Below are positions 18,886 through 27,759 of a stretch of 64,000 nt of DNA, piece after piece (the stretch's first letter is position 1; every line of letters starts with the position of its first letter). The notes under the pieces were generated by a model. That model saw nothing but the letters and a program-made list of their open reading frames with translations, was not told the DNA's origin and ran no database searches. The position numbers and the translations under genes were made by a program. Source of the DNA: DATAOG01 sp963798075 (GTDB lineage Bacteria > Pseudomonadota > Alphaproteobacteria > Geminicoccales > Geminicoccaceae); contig CAWCRU010000006.1 in NCBI GenBank assembly GCA_963798075.1, positions 1 through 64,000 of the forward strand. The letters are read 5' to 3'.

Positions 18886-20628
18886 GTGGTTGCGAGAAAG
18901 CCGAACGAGACGCAGGCCAAGGGCCGGACCGCCTGGTCCGCGCTCTGGAAGGAGCTGCGCGACGAGCCGGTCTACGTCGCGGCCTACAAGTTCGCCAAGG
19001 AAGTCCTCGGCGAGACCATCCGCCAGATCCCGGTGCTTGGACCGCTCATCATGGGCGGCCTCGCGGCCGCGGAATCGCTGGCGGGAGAGTTCGCCGAGCC
19101 TGACCCGCGAGCGGCGGCGACCGTCGAGGCGTTGGTGGCGACCCATCGCCGCGAGCTCGACTTCCGCGAAGAGCAGCTGGCCGTCAAAGATGCGCAGATC
19201 CGATCCAACCCGCGCCGGGTCGCCCGACGCGCCGCTCGAGATCACCGCCGCCGAGACCGACCTGGAGCTGGGCGACCCGACCCGCGCCCGCGCCTTCTAC
19301 GCCGCGCTCTGGCAAAGCGAGGCGACCCGCGGCAGAGCCGCCAACCGCAAGGCCGCCCAGGCCGCCCGTTACGTCGCAGCCCTCGACGCCCTGAGCGATA
19401 GCGCCAGGGCACTGCTCGCCAGCCGGAGCGCCACCGAGCTCGATCCCGACGATCCGGAGGGCTGGCTGCTCCATGCCTCCCTCCTCCAGCGCACGGGACA
19501 GAGCGATGCCGCTCGCGAGGCCTACCAGCAAGCGCTCGACCTCGCCGACCCGGGGCGCAATCCATCGATCGTCCTGATCGCCCATTGCGGTCTTGGCGAC
19601 ATTGCCATCCGTCAAGGGACCTCGCCGAGGCGGCGGTGCACTTCGACCAGGCGTTCGCGATCACCAGGCGCCTGGTCGACGCCCGCCCGGACGATCCCGT
19701 GTCGCTTCGGAATCTCTCGGTCAGCTACGACCGCATCGGCGACGTTCGGGTCGCCCAGGGCGATCGCGCGGGCGCGCTCGAAGCCTTCGAGCAGGGCCGC
19801 GCCATTGCCGACAAGCTCGCGGCCCGCGACCCCAACAACGCCGAGTGGCAGCGCGACCTCTCGGTCAGTCTGAACAAGATCGGCGACGTTCGGGTCGCCC
19901 AGGGCGATCGCGCGGGCGCGCTCGAAGCCTTCGAGCAGGGCCGCGCCATTGCCGACAAGCTCGCGGCCCGCGACCCCAACAACGCCGAGTGGCAGCGCGA
20001 CCTCTCGGTCAGTCTGAACAAGATCGGCGACGTTCGGGTCGCCCAGGGCGATCGCGCGGGCGCGCTCGAAGCCTTCGAGCAGGGCCGCGCCATTGCCGAC
20101 AAGCTCGCGGCCCGCGACCCCAACAACGCCGAGTGGCAGCGCGACCTCTCGGTCAGTCTGAACAAGATCGGCGACGTTCGGGTCGCCCAGGGCGATCGCG
20201 CGGGCGCGCTCGAAGCCTTCGAGCAGGGCCGCGCCATTGCCGACAAGCTCGCGGCCCGCGACCCCAACAACGCCGAGTGGCAGCGCGACCTCTCGGTCAG
20301 CTACGAGCGCATCGGCGACGTTCAGAGCGCGAAGGGCGATCAGGGCGGCGCGCTCAAGGCCTACCAGGACAGCCTCGCCATCCGAGAGAAGCTCGCCGCG
20401 CAGGACCCCGGCAACGCCGGCTGGCAGCGCGATCTGATCGTCTCGCACTGGAGGCTCGCCGATCTGGCCGAGCAGCGACGCGAGCCGGCGGAGGCCCGAC
20501 AGCACTGGCAGGCCGCACTCAGGATTGCCAAGGAGCTGAATACGAGCGGCCGGTTGGCACCCACCGATGCGTATTTCGTCGGGACGATCGGGGAACGGCT
20601 CGCGCAGCTGGGCCAAGCGGCGCGGTGA
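18886..20628 (+). pseudogene. tetratricopeptide-repeat protein with two compensating frame breaks
   Basis: Read across two breaks this is a 580-residue protein. Residues 1-105 include a non-repeat head (WSALWKELRDEPVYVAAYKFAKEVLGETI) and a short hydrophobic stretch, IPVLGPLIMGGLAAAESLAG. Helical repeats follow, ending in at least five 48-residue units of the type IGDVRVAQGDRAGALEAFEQ, GRAIADKLAARDP and NNAEWQRDLSVS. The first break (near 19200-19215) gains a base and the second (near 19612-19620) loses one, so the same frame is regained. Such TPR proteins are scaffolds for protein contacts, often in conflict or signalling systems; no effector domain is visible. The GTG start at 18886 has no strong ribosome site and is tentative. 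Confidence 0.65.
19741..20316 (+). repeat. four tandem 144-nt units encoding TPR-like repeats
   Basis: Units start at 19741, 19885, 20029 and 20173. The first three are identical base for base; the fourth is identical for its first 128 bases (to 20300) and then changes from a Leu-Asn-Lys to a Tyr-Glu-Arg ending. A fifth, diverged unit starts at 20317. DNA identity this high, including silent positions, means recent expansion or gene conversion rather than old repeat evolution. Copy number may vary between cells and may be wrong in the assembly. Confidence 0.95.
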
Positions 20629-20650
20629 TGGGGGCGGTCGACGCTGGTGG

Positions 20651-20671
20651 TCCTCGGGTCAGGCCCGAGGA
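20651..20671 (+). terminator. stem-loop after the TPR gene
   Basis: An 8-bp stem, TCCTCGGG / CCCGAGGA, around the loop TCAGG, 22 bases after the TPR stop codon. There is no T-run. Similar 'CCTCGGG-tcagg-CCCGAGG' hairpins occur as dispersed repeats in many alphaproteobacterial genomes, so this may be a repeat element that also ends transcription. Confidence 0.4.
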
Positions 20672-20830
20672 TGACACTGAGGAGTGTGGCTCGGCGCCCG
20701 CTTGGGCCGCAGGTGAAATTCCGGCACCGTGCCGCTGGCCTCGGCGACCCGGAGCAGGGTGCGCAGGCTCGGCAGGGTGCGGCCGCTCTCGAGGCGGGCG
20801 ACGAACGGTTGGTTTGGAATGTTAGTGATG
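20659..20830 (-). pseudogene. remnant of an XRE-family helix-turn-helix regulator
   Basis: On the minus strand the segment NQPFVARLESGRTLPSLRTL, then LRVAEASGTVPEFHL, is the second half of a Cro/C1-type helix-turn-helix as found in HigA-like antitoxins and XRE repressors. The recognition helix and the following helices are kept. The first helices are lost: the sequence diverges exactly where the plus-strand nuclease-like gene begins (about 20819-20830). The reading frame runs on past the family boundary to a stop at 20659. It is probably the scar left when the nuclease-like gene was inserted. Confidence 0.6.
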
Positions 20831-21044
20831 ACCAGAGCGGCGCAGAAGGCCAAAGAAAAATGGGCACTGAGCAGCGTTTTGGAGATTCTCGGCTGCCAGG
20901 TCCCGATCGTAGACGGACCGGAACCTCCGGACCTCGTAATCGAACTAAACGGTCGGAAGATTGGAGTGGAGATCACCCGTTATCAGGAAGACACGCCAGC
21001 ATCCCCCGCCAAACACTCCCGACCGGTGGTCGAGGCGAGCTGGC

Positions 21045-21048
21045 AGCA
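21045..21048. repeat. target-site duplication AGCA, left copy
   Basis: AGCA lies directly outside the left inverted repeat; the matching copy is at 22324-22327. Four-base duplications are usual for the IS5 group. Confidence 0.85.
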
Positions 21049-22323
21049 GGACACCTCCATCTACCGAATTTTTTGGCGAGGACGGGGTCGCAGGGTGGTG
21101 CGCGCGCGAGGAGGTCGTCGATTGCGCTTGGCTTGATGGGCGGTGGCCGGCGCTTGGGGTGGGCCGCTGGATCGTCAGGCGAGGGCTGGCTGGCGTTCCA
21201 GCCAGAGCAGGCGGCGCATGTTGTGGACCAGGTTGGCGAGGCCGATCTTGGTCGTGGCCCGGGCGAGGCCAATGGTCCGGACGAAGAGGCCCATCCTGGC
21301 CTTCTGCTCGGCGAAGACGTGCTCGATCGGGGCGCGGACCGCCGACTTCTTCGCATTGGCCCGGGCGGTGCGCGCCGCCATCGGCCGGCCCGCCGGCTTC
21401 TTGCGGTGGATGTGGCTTTTCAGCATCCGCTGGCGCAGGAGCTCCTCGTTCTTCTTCGAACGGTAGCCGGTGTCGGCCCAGACCGCGCTCGCGGTGTTGC
21501 CGGGATCGAGCAGATCGGCCAGCCGGGCTCCGGCATGGGCGGCGGCGTCGGTGACCAGCCAGCGGCGGATCAGCCGGTGGCGGCGATCGGCGCTGATGTG
21601 GTTCTGGTAGCCGAACTCGGGAATCGCGAGATCAACCAGCGGTGTTTCGCCGGCGCGGGGCTTCGCCTTGGTCGTCTTGACGGTCCAGCGCGCATCGCGA
21701 TCCTTCTGGCTGAGCTTGGCCGGCTTGGCCTGCCAAGCCTCTGGCACGCGGCCTTCCTTGAGCGCCTGCTTCTCGGCCCTGGTGTTGCGCTGCCTGGGCG
21801 CGGCGACGATGCTCGCGTCGACCAGTTGCCCGGACATCGCGAGGTAGCCTTGGGCGCGGAGCTGCTGGTCGAACCGGGTGAACAGGGCTTCGATCGCGCC
21901 AGCCTTGGTCAGCGCCTCACGGAAGGTCCAGATGGTGTTCGCATCCGGCACCGGATCGCTGAGCCCGAGGCCGAGGAAGCGCATCCAGGTCAGCCGGTCG
22001 CGCAAGTAGAACTCGGTGCGCTCGTCGGACAGGTTGTTCTGGGTCTGCAGGATCAGGACCTTGAACATCAGGACGTGGTCGAACGGCGGCCGCCCGCCCT
22101 TCGACCGGTCGGCGCGGGGCACGGCGCGCTCGAGCTCGGGCCGGAACAGCTCGAAGTCGATCACCGCCGCTAGCCGTTCGAGATCGTCACCCTTCTTTGA
22201 CAGACCCGCCAGCCGGTCCTCGACGTCGAACATCCCAACCTGCGGCGCCATCCGATCCTCCCTGCGACCCACGCCGCAGTAGATCACATCACGCCCCTCT
22301 CGCCCAGGTTTTTGGGGGTGTCC
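21049..22323 (-). mobile_element. IS5-family insertion sequence, 1275 bp, complete
   Basis: The ends are the imperfect inverted repeats GGACACCTCCA (21049-21059) and TGGGGGTGTCC (22313-22323), ten of eleven bases matching. A 4-bp AGCA duplication flanks the element. It carries one transposase gene on the minus strand and nothing else. Length, repeat size, duplication and transposase all agree with the IS5 group of family IS5. The transposase is intact, so it could still move. It sits inside the nuclease-like gene, opposite to it in direction. Confidence 0.93.
21175..22251 (-). CDS. IS5-family transposase
   Basis: A 358-residue DDE transposase. The N-terminal DUF4096-like part reads MFDVEDRLAGLSKKGDDLER, then FKVLILQTQNNLSDERTEFYLRD and VPDANTIWTFREAL. 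The catalytic residues are the Asp in GQLVDASIV, the Asp in VWADTGYRS, and the Glu in IEHVFAEQK. The C-terminus KIGLANLVHNMRRLLWLER is typical. The ATG at 22251 has GGAGGA five bases upstream; a longer start at 22287 lacks one. No frame break is present, so it should be active. Confidence 0.95.
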   Translation of the reverse strand: MAPQVGMFDVEDRLAGLSKKGDDLERLAAVIDFELFRPELERAVPRADRSKGGRPPFDHVLMFKVLILQTQNNLSDERTEFYLRDRLTWMRFLGLGLSDPVPDANTIWTFREALTKAGAIEALFTRFDQQLRAQGYLAMSGQLVDASIVAAPRQRNTRAEKQALKEGRVPEAWQAKPAKLSQKDRDARWTVKTTKAKPRAGETPLVDLAIPEFGYQNHISADRRHRLIRRWLVTDAAAHAGARLADLLDPGNTASAVWADTGYRSKKNEELLRQRMLKSHIHRKKPAGRPMAARTARANAKKSAVRAPIEHVFAEQKARMGLFVRTIGLARATTKIGLANLVHNMRRLLWLERQPALA

Positions 22324-22327
22324 AGCA
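22324..22327. repeat. target-site duplication AGCA, right copy
   Basis: AGCA adjoins the right inverted repeat and matches 21045-21048. The host reading frame resumes here (cag ttt cgc). Confidence 0.85.
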
Positions 22328-22949
22328 GTTTCGCCAGCGGGCCATGACGATCGTTCAAACTCGACCGGAGGTGCAAGGCGTCAGCGTTTTGCTGAGCTTT
22401 TGTCCGTTAGAGATCCCGCCCAAACAGGAGTGGGATCGGTTTATCGACGAGGTCGTGAACTTCGTTGACACGAAGCGGCATGAACTCGGTCTAGAACACA
22501 AGGGCTATATTAGCTGGGAGACCGGCTCTCCGCTGTTGCGACGGTACCTTAATTCAATCAGCCTAGCTGTACATGGCAAATACGCTGATTGGAGTTGGAA
22601 TGGCACTAGTGGTTGGATCGGACCGCCAGCCGATGCCCGCGTGCAAGCGATCCTAGCGAAGAAGGCAACAAAGAATTATCCTCCTGGTTACGATGAGCTA
22701 TGGCTGATCATCTATGGCGGCGCAGCCATTTCCCGGACGTTTGTGGTGTCCGATGTGGCTGAACTGCAGGTCATGACCTCCGCCAATGCGGAACTGGCAA
22801 AAGCGCCATTCGATGTGGTCGCCCTCTGGGACCCGTTTCGACCCCATGTGTATTATGAGTGGACGCGGACTTAAAGCTGGCGGGCCCGATCGCAGACCAG
22901 GTAAGAGAAGCACCTTCCGCGATCGTCGCTTGGGCAGGACGACACGGTT

Positions 22950-23927
22950 TCAGCCCTGCTCGAAGAAGGCCTCGATCTGGCGGAGGTGCCAGACGCCGAG
23001 CGGGTCGTGGAAGCCGAGGTGGCCGCCGCTCTTGGGCAGGAGGGGCGTGAGGTGGGGCTCGCTCGACCATTGGCGGGCAAGATAGGGGTCGGCCGGGACG
23101 AAGGGGTCGTCCTGGGCGTGGATCAGGAGGGTCGGGACCTTGATGCCGCTAAGGAAATGCTGGCTCGAGTTGGCGCCGTAGAAGGCCTCGGCGCCGGCGT
23201 AGCCGTGGCGGGGGGCGGTGAAGTCGTCGTCGAGCTGCCAGAGCGTGTCGGCGCTGAGGATCGCCTTGCGCTCGGTCTCGGTCAGCGCGGCGCCCTGGCC
23301 AGTGCAGTTGCGCTTCAGGTGGGTCAGGATGTAGCGGTGATAGAGATAGTTGCGCCAGCGCATCAGCGAGCGGCAGCTGTGCGCGAGATCGAGCGGTGCC
23401 GAGACCGTGGCGGCGCGGCGCACCGGGCCGTTGCTGCCGGTCTCGCCCAGATATTTGAGCAGCAGGTTGCCGCCGAGCGAGAAGCCGATCGGCATGACGC
23501 CGTGGCGCAGCAGCTTCGGGTCGAGCCGGTCGAGCAGGGCGCCGAGATCGTCGGTGCGGCCGGCGTGATACTGCTGGCGGCAGAAGCGGCGCGACGGGCC
23601 GGCGCCGCGCTGGTTGACCCGGAGCACGGGATAGCCGCGCGCGAGGAAATAGGCGGCGGCGAGCACCATGTAGCAGCTGCTCTCGGAGCCGGAGATGCCG
23701 TGGAGCAGGAGCACGAGCGGCCGCGCGCGCAGCTCCTGCGGCAGATGCAGGGAGGCGACCAGGCGATCGCCGCTGCCGTCCTTGAGCCGCACCACGAGCC
23801 GGCGGGCCGCCCGGCAGGGCAAGGCGTGATCGACGCTCAGCGCGTAATTGCGAATGGTCTGCAGGTCGCCGCCCCACCAGGGCAGGGCAGGATTGAACTC
23901 GGACAAGGACATACCAGCCACTCTCAC
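22950..23927 (-). CDS. YheT-like alpha/beta hydrolase
   Basis: A 325-residue alpha/beta hydrolase of the YheT/ABHD1-3 (EMB8) group, predicted carboxylesterase. The opening FNPALPWWGGDLQTI is the family hallmark. The nucleophile elbow is GFSLGG, the acid is the Asp in HAQDDPFVP, and the base is the His in SGGHLGFHD. LLLHGISGSESS supplies the oxyanion region. The start GTG at 23927 has GGAGG eight bases upstream, better than the ATG five codons later. No signal peptide is seen. It stands alone between the IS-split gene (convergent) and hutI. The substrate is unknown. Confidence 0.9.
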   Translation of the reverse strand: MRVAGMSLSEFNPALPWWGGDLQTIRNYALSVDHALPCRAARRLVVRLKDGSGDRLVASLHLPQELRARPLVLLLHGISGSESSCYMVLAAAYFLARGYPVLRVNQRGAGPSRRFCRQQYHAGRTDDLGALLDRLDPKLLRHGVMPIGFSLGGNLLLKYLGETGSNGPVRRAATVSAPLDLAHSCRSLMRWRNYLYHRYILTHLKRNCTGQGAALTETERKAILSADTLWQLDDDFTAPRHGYAGAEAFYGANSSQHFLSGIKVPTLLIHAQDDPFVPADPYLARQWSSEPHLTPLLPKSGGHLGFHDPLGVWHLRQIEAFFEQG

Positions 23928-24038
23928 GGCATTTCCTCCGTCCAGCGACCCCGAGAGGTCGTTGTACCGGCCTCCTCGTCTGCCTTCCTGTTACCTAGCA
24001 CACAGTTTGCGGCAATTTTTGGACAGAACAAGGTAAGT

Positions 24039-25268
24039 TTATCTACATTCTACGGGATATGAGCGGCGACCGTCCTGGAGTACGGCGGCGAGCGGCGCCC
24101 GTCCTAACCAGTAGCTGAGCTCCGCGGGGCGTTGAATCCGCCAGAGCGCAAGGTCGGCGCGCCGGCCGGGCGCGAGGGTGCCGCGATCGGCGAGCCCGAG
24201 GGCCCGCGCCGCGTTCCGGGTCACGCCTGCGAGCGCCTCCTCCGGGGTCAGGCCGAAGAGCGTGCAGCCCATGTTGAGGACCGCGAGCAGCGAGAGGACC
24301 GGCGAGGAGCCGGGGTTGCAGTCGGTCGCGAGCGCGATCGGCACGCCGTGCCGGCGCAACGCCTCGACCGGCGGCCGCCGGCTCTCGCGCAAGGTATAGA
24401 AGGCGCCGGGGAGCAGGACCGCGATCGTGCCGGCGGCGGCCATGGCCCGGACGCCCTCCTCGCTCGCGTATTCCAGATGATCGGCCGAGAGCGCTCCGAA
24501 GCGGGCGGCGAGCGCGGCACCCCCCAGATCCGAGAGCTGGTCGGCGTGCAGCTTGACCGGCAGGCCGTGGTGCAGGGCCGCCTCGAACACGCGCGCGACC
24601 TCGGGGGGCGTGAAGGCGATGCCCTCGCAAAACGCGTCGACCGCGTCCGCGAGGCCTGCTGCCGCTGCCGCCGGCAGCATCCGGTCGCACACGAGGTCGA
24701 GATAGCCGGCGCGGTCGGCCGCGTAGTCGCGCGGCAGGGCATGGGCGCCGAGGAAGGTCGTGCGGACCTCGATCCCGGGCGAGCGTCCGAGCCGGCGCGC
24801 GACCTCGAGCATGCGAAGCTCGCTCGCGAGATCGAGGCCATAGCCGGACTTGATCTCGACCGTGGTCACGCCGTCCGCGCGCAAGAGGTCGAGCCGCCGC
24901 CGTGCGGTCTCCTCGAGGGCCTCGGCGCTGGCCGCGCGGGTCGCCGCGACCGTGCTGGCGATGCCGCCGCCCGCGCGCGCGATCGCCTCGTAGGAGACGC
25001 CCAGCAGGCGCTGCTCGAACTCGGCCGCGCGGTCGCCCGCGAACACCAGATGGGTGTGACAGTCGATCAGGCCCGGCGTCAGCCAGCCGCCCTGGCCGTC
25101 GATCAGGGCGCCGGCATCGCGATGCGGCAGGTCGGCCTCGGCGCCGACCCAGGCGATCTGCCGGTCCAGGACCGCGAGCGCCCCGTCCGCGATCGCGCCG
25201 AACGCGCCCTGACCCTCGATCATGGTGGCGAGATGGACGTTGGTCCATAAGCTGTCCCAGGTCGGCAT
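24039..25268 (-). CDS. hutI: imidazolonepropionase
   Basis: HutI opens 4-imidazolone-5-propionate to N-formimino-L-glutamate, the third step of histidine breakdown. The 409-residue amidohydrolase has the metal-binding LTPGLIDCHTHLVFAGDR, then TTVEIKSGYGLD, TTFLGAHALP, the metal ligand in LHADQLSDLGG, and ALATDCNPGSSP. The C-terminal RNAARALGLADRGTLAPGRRAD is typical. The ATG at 25268 has GGGAG nine bases upstream; longer frames run antisense through hutF and are not real. It is divergent from hutF across 126 bases, a likely shared control region. No hutC-like repressor gene is seen in the window. Confidence 0.96.
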   Translation of the reverse strand: MPTWDSLWTNVHLATMIEGQGAFGAIADGALAVLDRQIAWVGAEADLPHRDAGALIDGQGGWLTPGLIDCHTHLVFAGDRAAEFEQRLLGVSYEAIARAGGGIASTVAATRAASAEALEETARRRLDLLRADGVTTVEIKSGYGLDLASELRMLEVARRLGRSPGIEVRTTFLGAHALPRDYAADRAGYLDLVCDRMLPAAAAAGLADAVDAFCEGIAFTPPEVARVFEAALHHGLPVKLHADQLSDLGGAALAARFGALSADHLEYASEEGVRAMAAAGTIAVLLPGAFYTLRESRRPPVEALRRHGVPIALATDCNPGSSPVLSLLAVLNMGCTLFGLTPEEALAGVTRNAARALGLADRGTLAPGRRADLALWRIQRPAELSYWLGRAPLAAVLQDGRRSYPVECR

Positions 25269-25394
25269 GGTCAGGAACTCCCAGGCTCCAGGCCCGGCGC
25301 GATGGCAGCCGAGGCCGAAGCCGGCGTCAAGCCGGTTGACCTGGGAGTGACAGCTGAGTAACGCCCGATGGTCGAGACCGTTCCTGGAGCCGCC

Positions 25395-26768
<1,374 letters not shown>

Positions 26769-26778
26769 TCCAGCCGCC

Positions 26779-27681
26779 ATGTTCGACGTCTGCGTCATCG
26801 GCCCCGTCGCCCGCGACATCAACGCCGTCGGGACCACCTCGTATCCACCGCAGCCGGGCGGTGCGGCCTACTATTCGACCATGGTCTACGTGGCGCTCGG
26901 GCTGCGCGCGGCGGTGCTCACCCGGGTGGCACCCGCCGAGGCGGCCGTCCTGCTCGGCGAGCTGCGCGCCAAGGGGGTCGAGGTCTTCAACCTCCCGAGC
27001 AGGACGACCACGAGCTTTCGCAACCTCTACGACCCCGCCCGTCCGGACGCGCGCCAGCAGAGGGTCGATGCGGTCGCGGCGCCGATCCGGGTTGGCGACG
27101 TGGGCATGGTGACGGCCCGGCTCTGGCAGATCGGGCCGCTCACCAGCCGCGACGTCGAGCTCGGGGTGATCGCCCGCTGCGCCGCCATGGGCGGTCTGAT
27201 CGGGCTCGACGTCCAGGGCCTGACGCGGCGCATCGTCGCCGGCGCGGTCGAGGCGGCAAGGCCCGCCCGCAGGCTCCAGGAGCTCGGCCGGCTCGACGTC
27301 CTCAAGGCCGACGAGGCGGAGCTGCGGATCCATACCGGGATCAAGGATCTCGCCGCGGCCGCCGCCAAGATCCGGGACGCGGGCGTGCGCGAGGTCCTGG
27401 TGACCAGGGCCAGCCGCGGCTCGATCATCTTCGGCCCGGACGGCGCGATCGAGATCGACGCCATCGCGCCGCGCCGCCAGGTCGATCCGACCGGCTGCGG
27501 CGACACCTATCTCGCGGCCTATCTCGCCGGCCGGCTGGTGAGCCTGGACCTTCGGGCCTGCGGCGCCTTCGCGTCGGCCGCGGCAGCGCTCAAGATGGAG
27601 GGCGTCGGACCCCTGCGCGCCGGCCGCAGCGAGATCCTGGCGCGCGTCGCGGCCGCGCTCAGGCTCCCCCGACCTGCTTGA
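26779..27681 (+). CDS. PfkB-family carbohydrate/nucleoside kinase
   Basis: A 300-residue ribokinase-fold kinase. The N-terminus DVCVIGPVARDIN and QPGGAAYYSTMVYVALGL correspond to the substrate-binding part. The second PfkB signature is DPTGCGDTYLAAYLAG (residues 236-251), with Asp242 as catalytic base; Cys240 replaces the usual Ala of GAGD. VLVTRASRGSIIF precedes it. The substrate is unknown. It starts 10 bases after hutF and shares its direction, so the pair is likely an operon, though no PfkB step is known in histidine breakdown. It converges on the RND gene with 78 bases between. Confidence 0.85.
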   Translation: MFDVCVIGPVARDINAVGTTSYPPQPGGAAYYSTMVYVALGLRAAVLTRVAPAEAAVLLGELRAKGVEVFNLPSRTTTSFRNLYDPARPDARQQRVDAVAAPIRVGDVGMVTARLWQIGPLTSRDVELGVIARCAAMGGLIGLDVQGLTRRIVAGAVEAARPARRLQELGRLDVLKADEAELRIHTGIKDLAAAAAKIRDAGVREVLVTRASRGSIIFGPDGAIEIDAIAPRRQVDPTGCGDTYLAAYLAGRLVSLDLRACGAFASAAAALKMEGVGPLRAGRSEILARVAAALRLPRPA

Positions 27682-27759
27682 CGTCGAGCCCCAGCACCGG
27701 GTGCCGGTTGACCCATTCGAAGTCCTCGAGCGAACCGGTGAACGCTACCTCGCTGCCGC

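Larger units (their letters stand above)
20828..22874 (+). pseudogene. restriction-endonuclease-like gene split by an IS5-family element
   Basis: The left part (20828-21048) reads MTRAAQKAKEKWALSSVLEI, then PPDLVIELNGRKIGVEITRY, a PD-(D/E)xK-like core (D, then ExT in place of ExK). The right part (22328-22874) continues FRQRAMTIVQTRPEVQGVSV through GYDELWLIIYGGAAI to FRPHVYYEWTRT. Deleting 21049-22327 (the IS plus one copy of the AGCA duplication) joins them in frame as EASWQQFRQR and yields 255 residues. G+C is lower than in flanking genes, so the gene was probably acquired. An ATG at 20819 is an alternative start. As it stands the product is truncated after about 75 residues. Whether it is a nuclease is inference from one motif. 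Confidence 0.8.

Noticed and set aside
18520..19245. A minus-strand frame across the gap before the TPR gene
   Set aside because: It crosses the palindrome and the true plus-strand coding start and shows no conserved sequence.
19741..20316. Tandem repeats considered as a CRISPR array
   Set aside because: There are no spacers. The 144-nt unit is coding in one frame and gives TPR-like helices; no cas genes are present.
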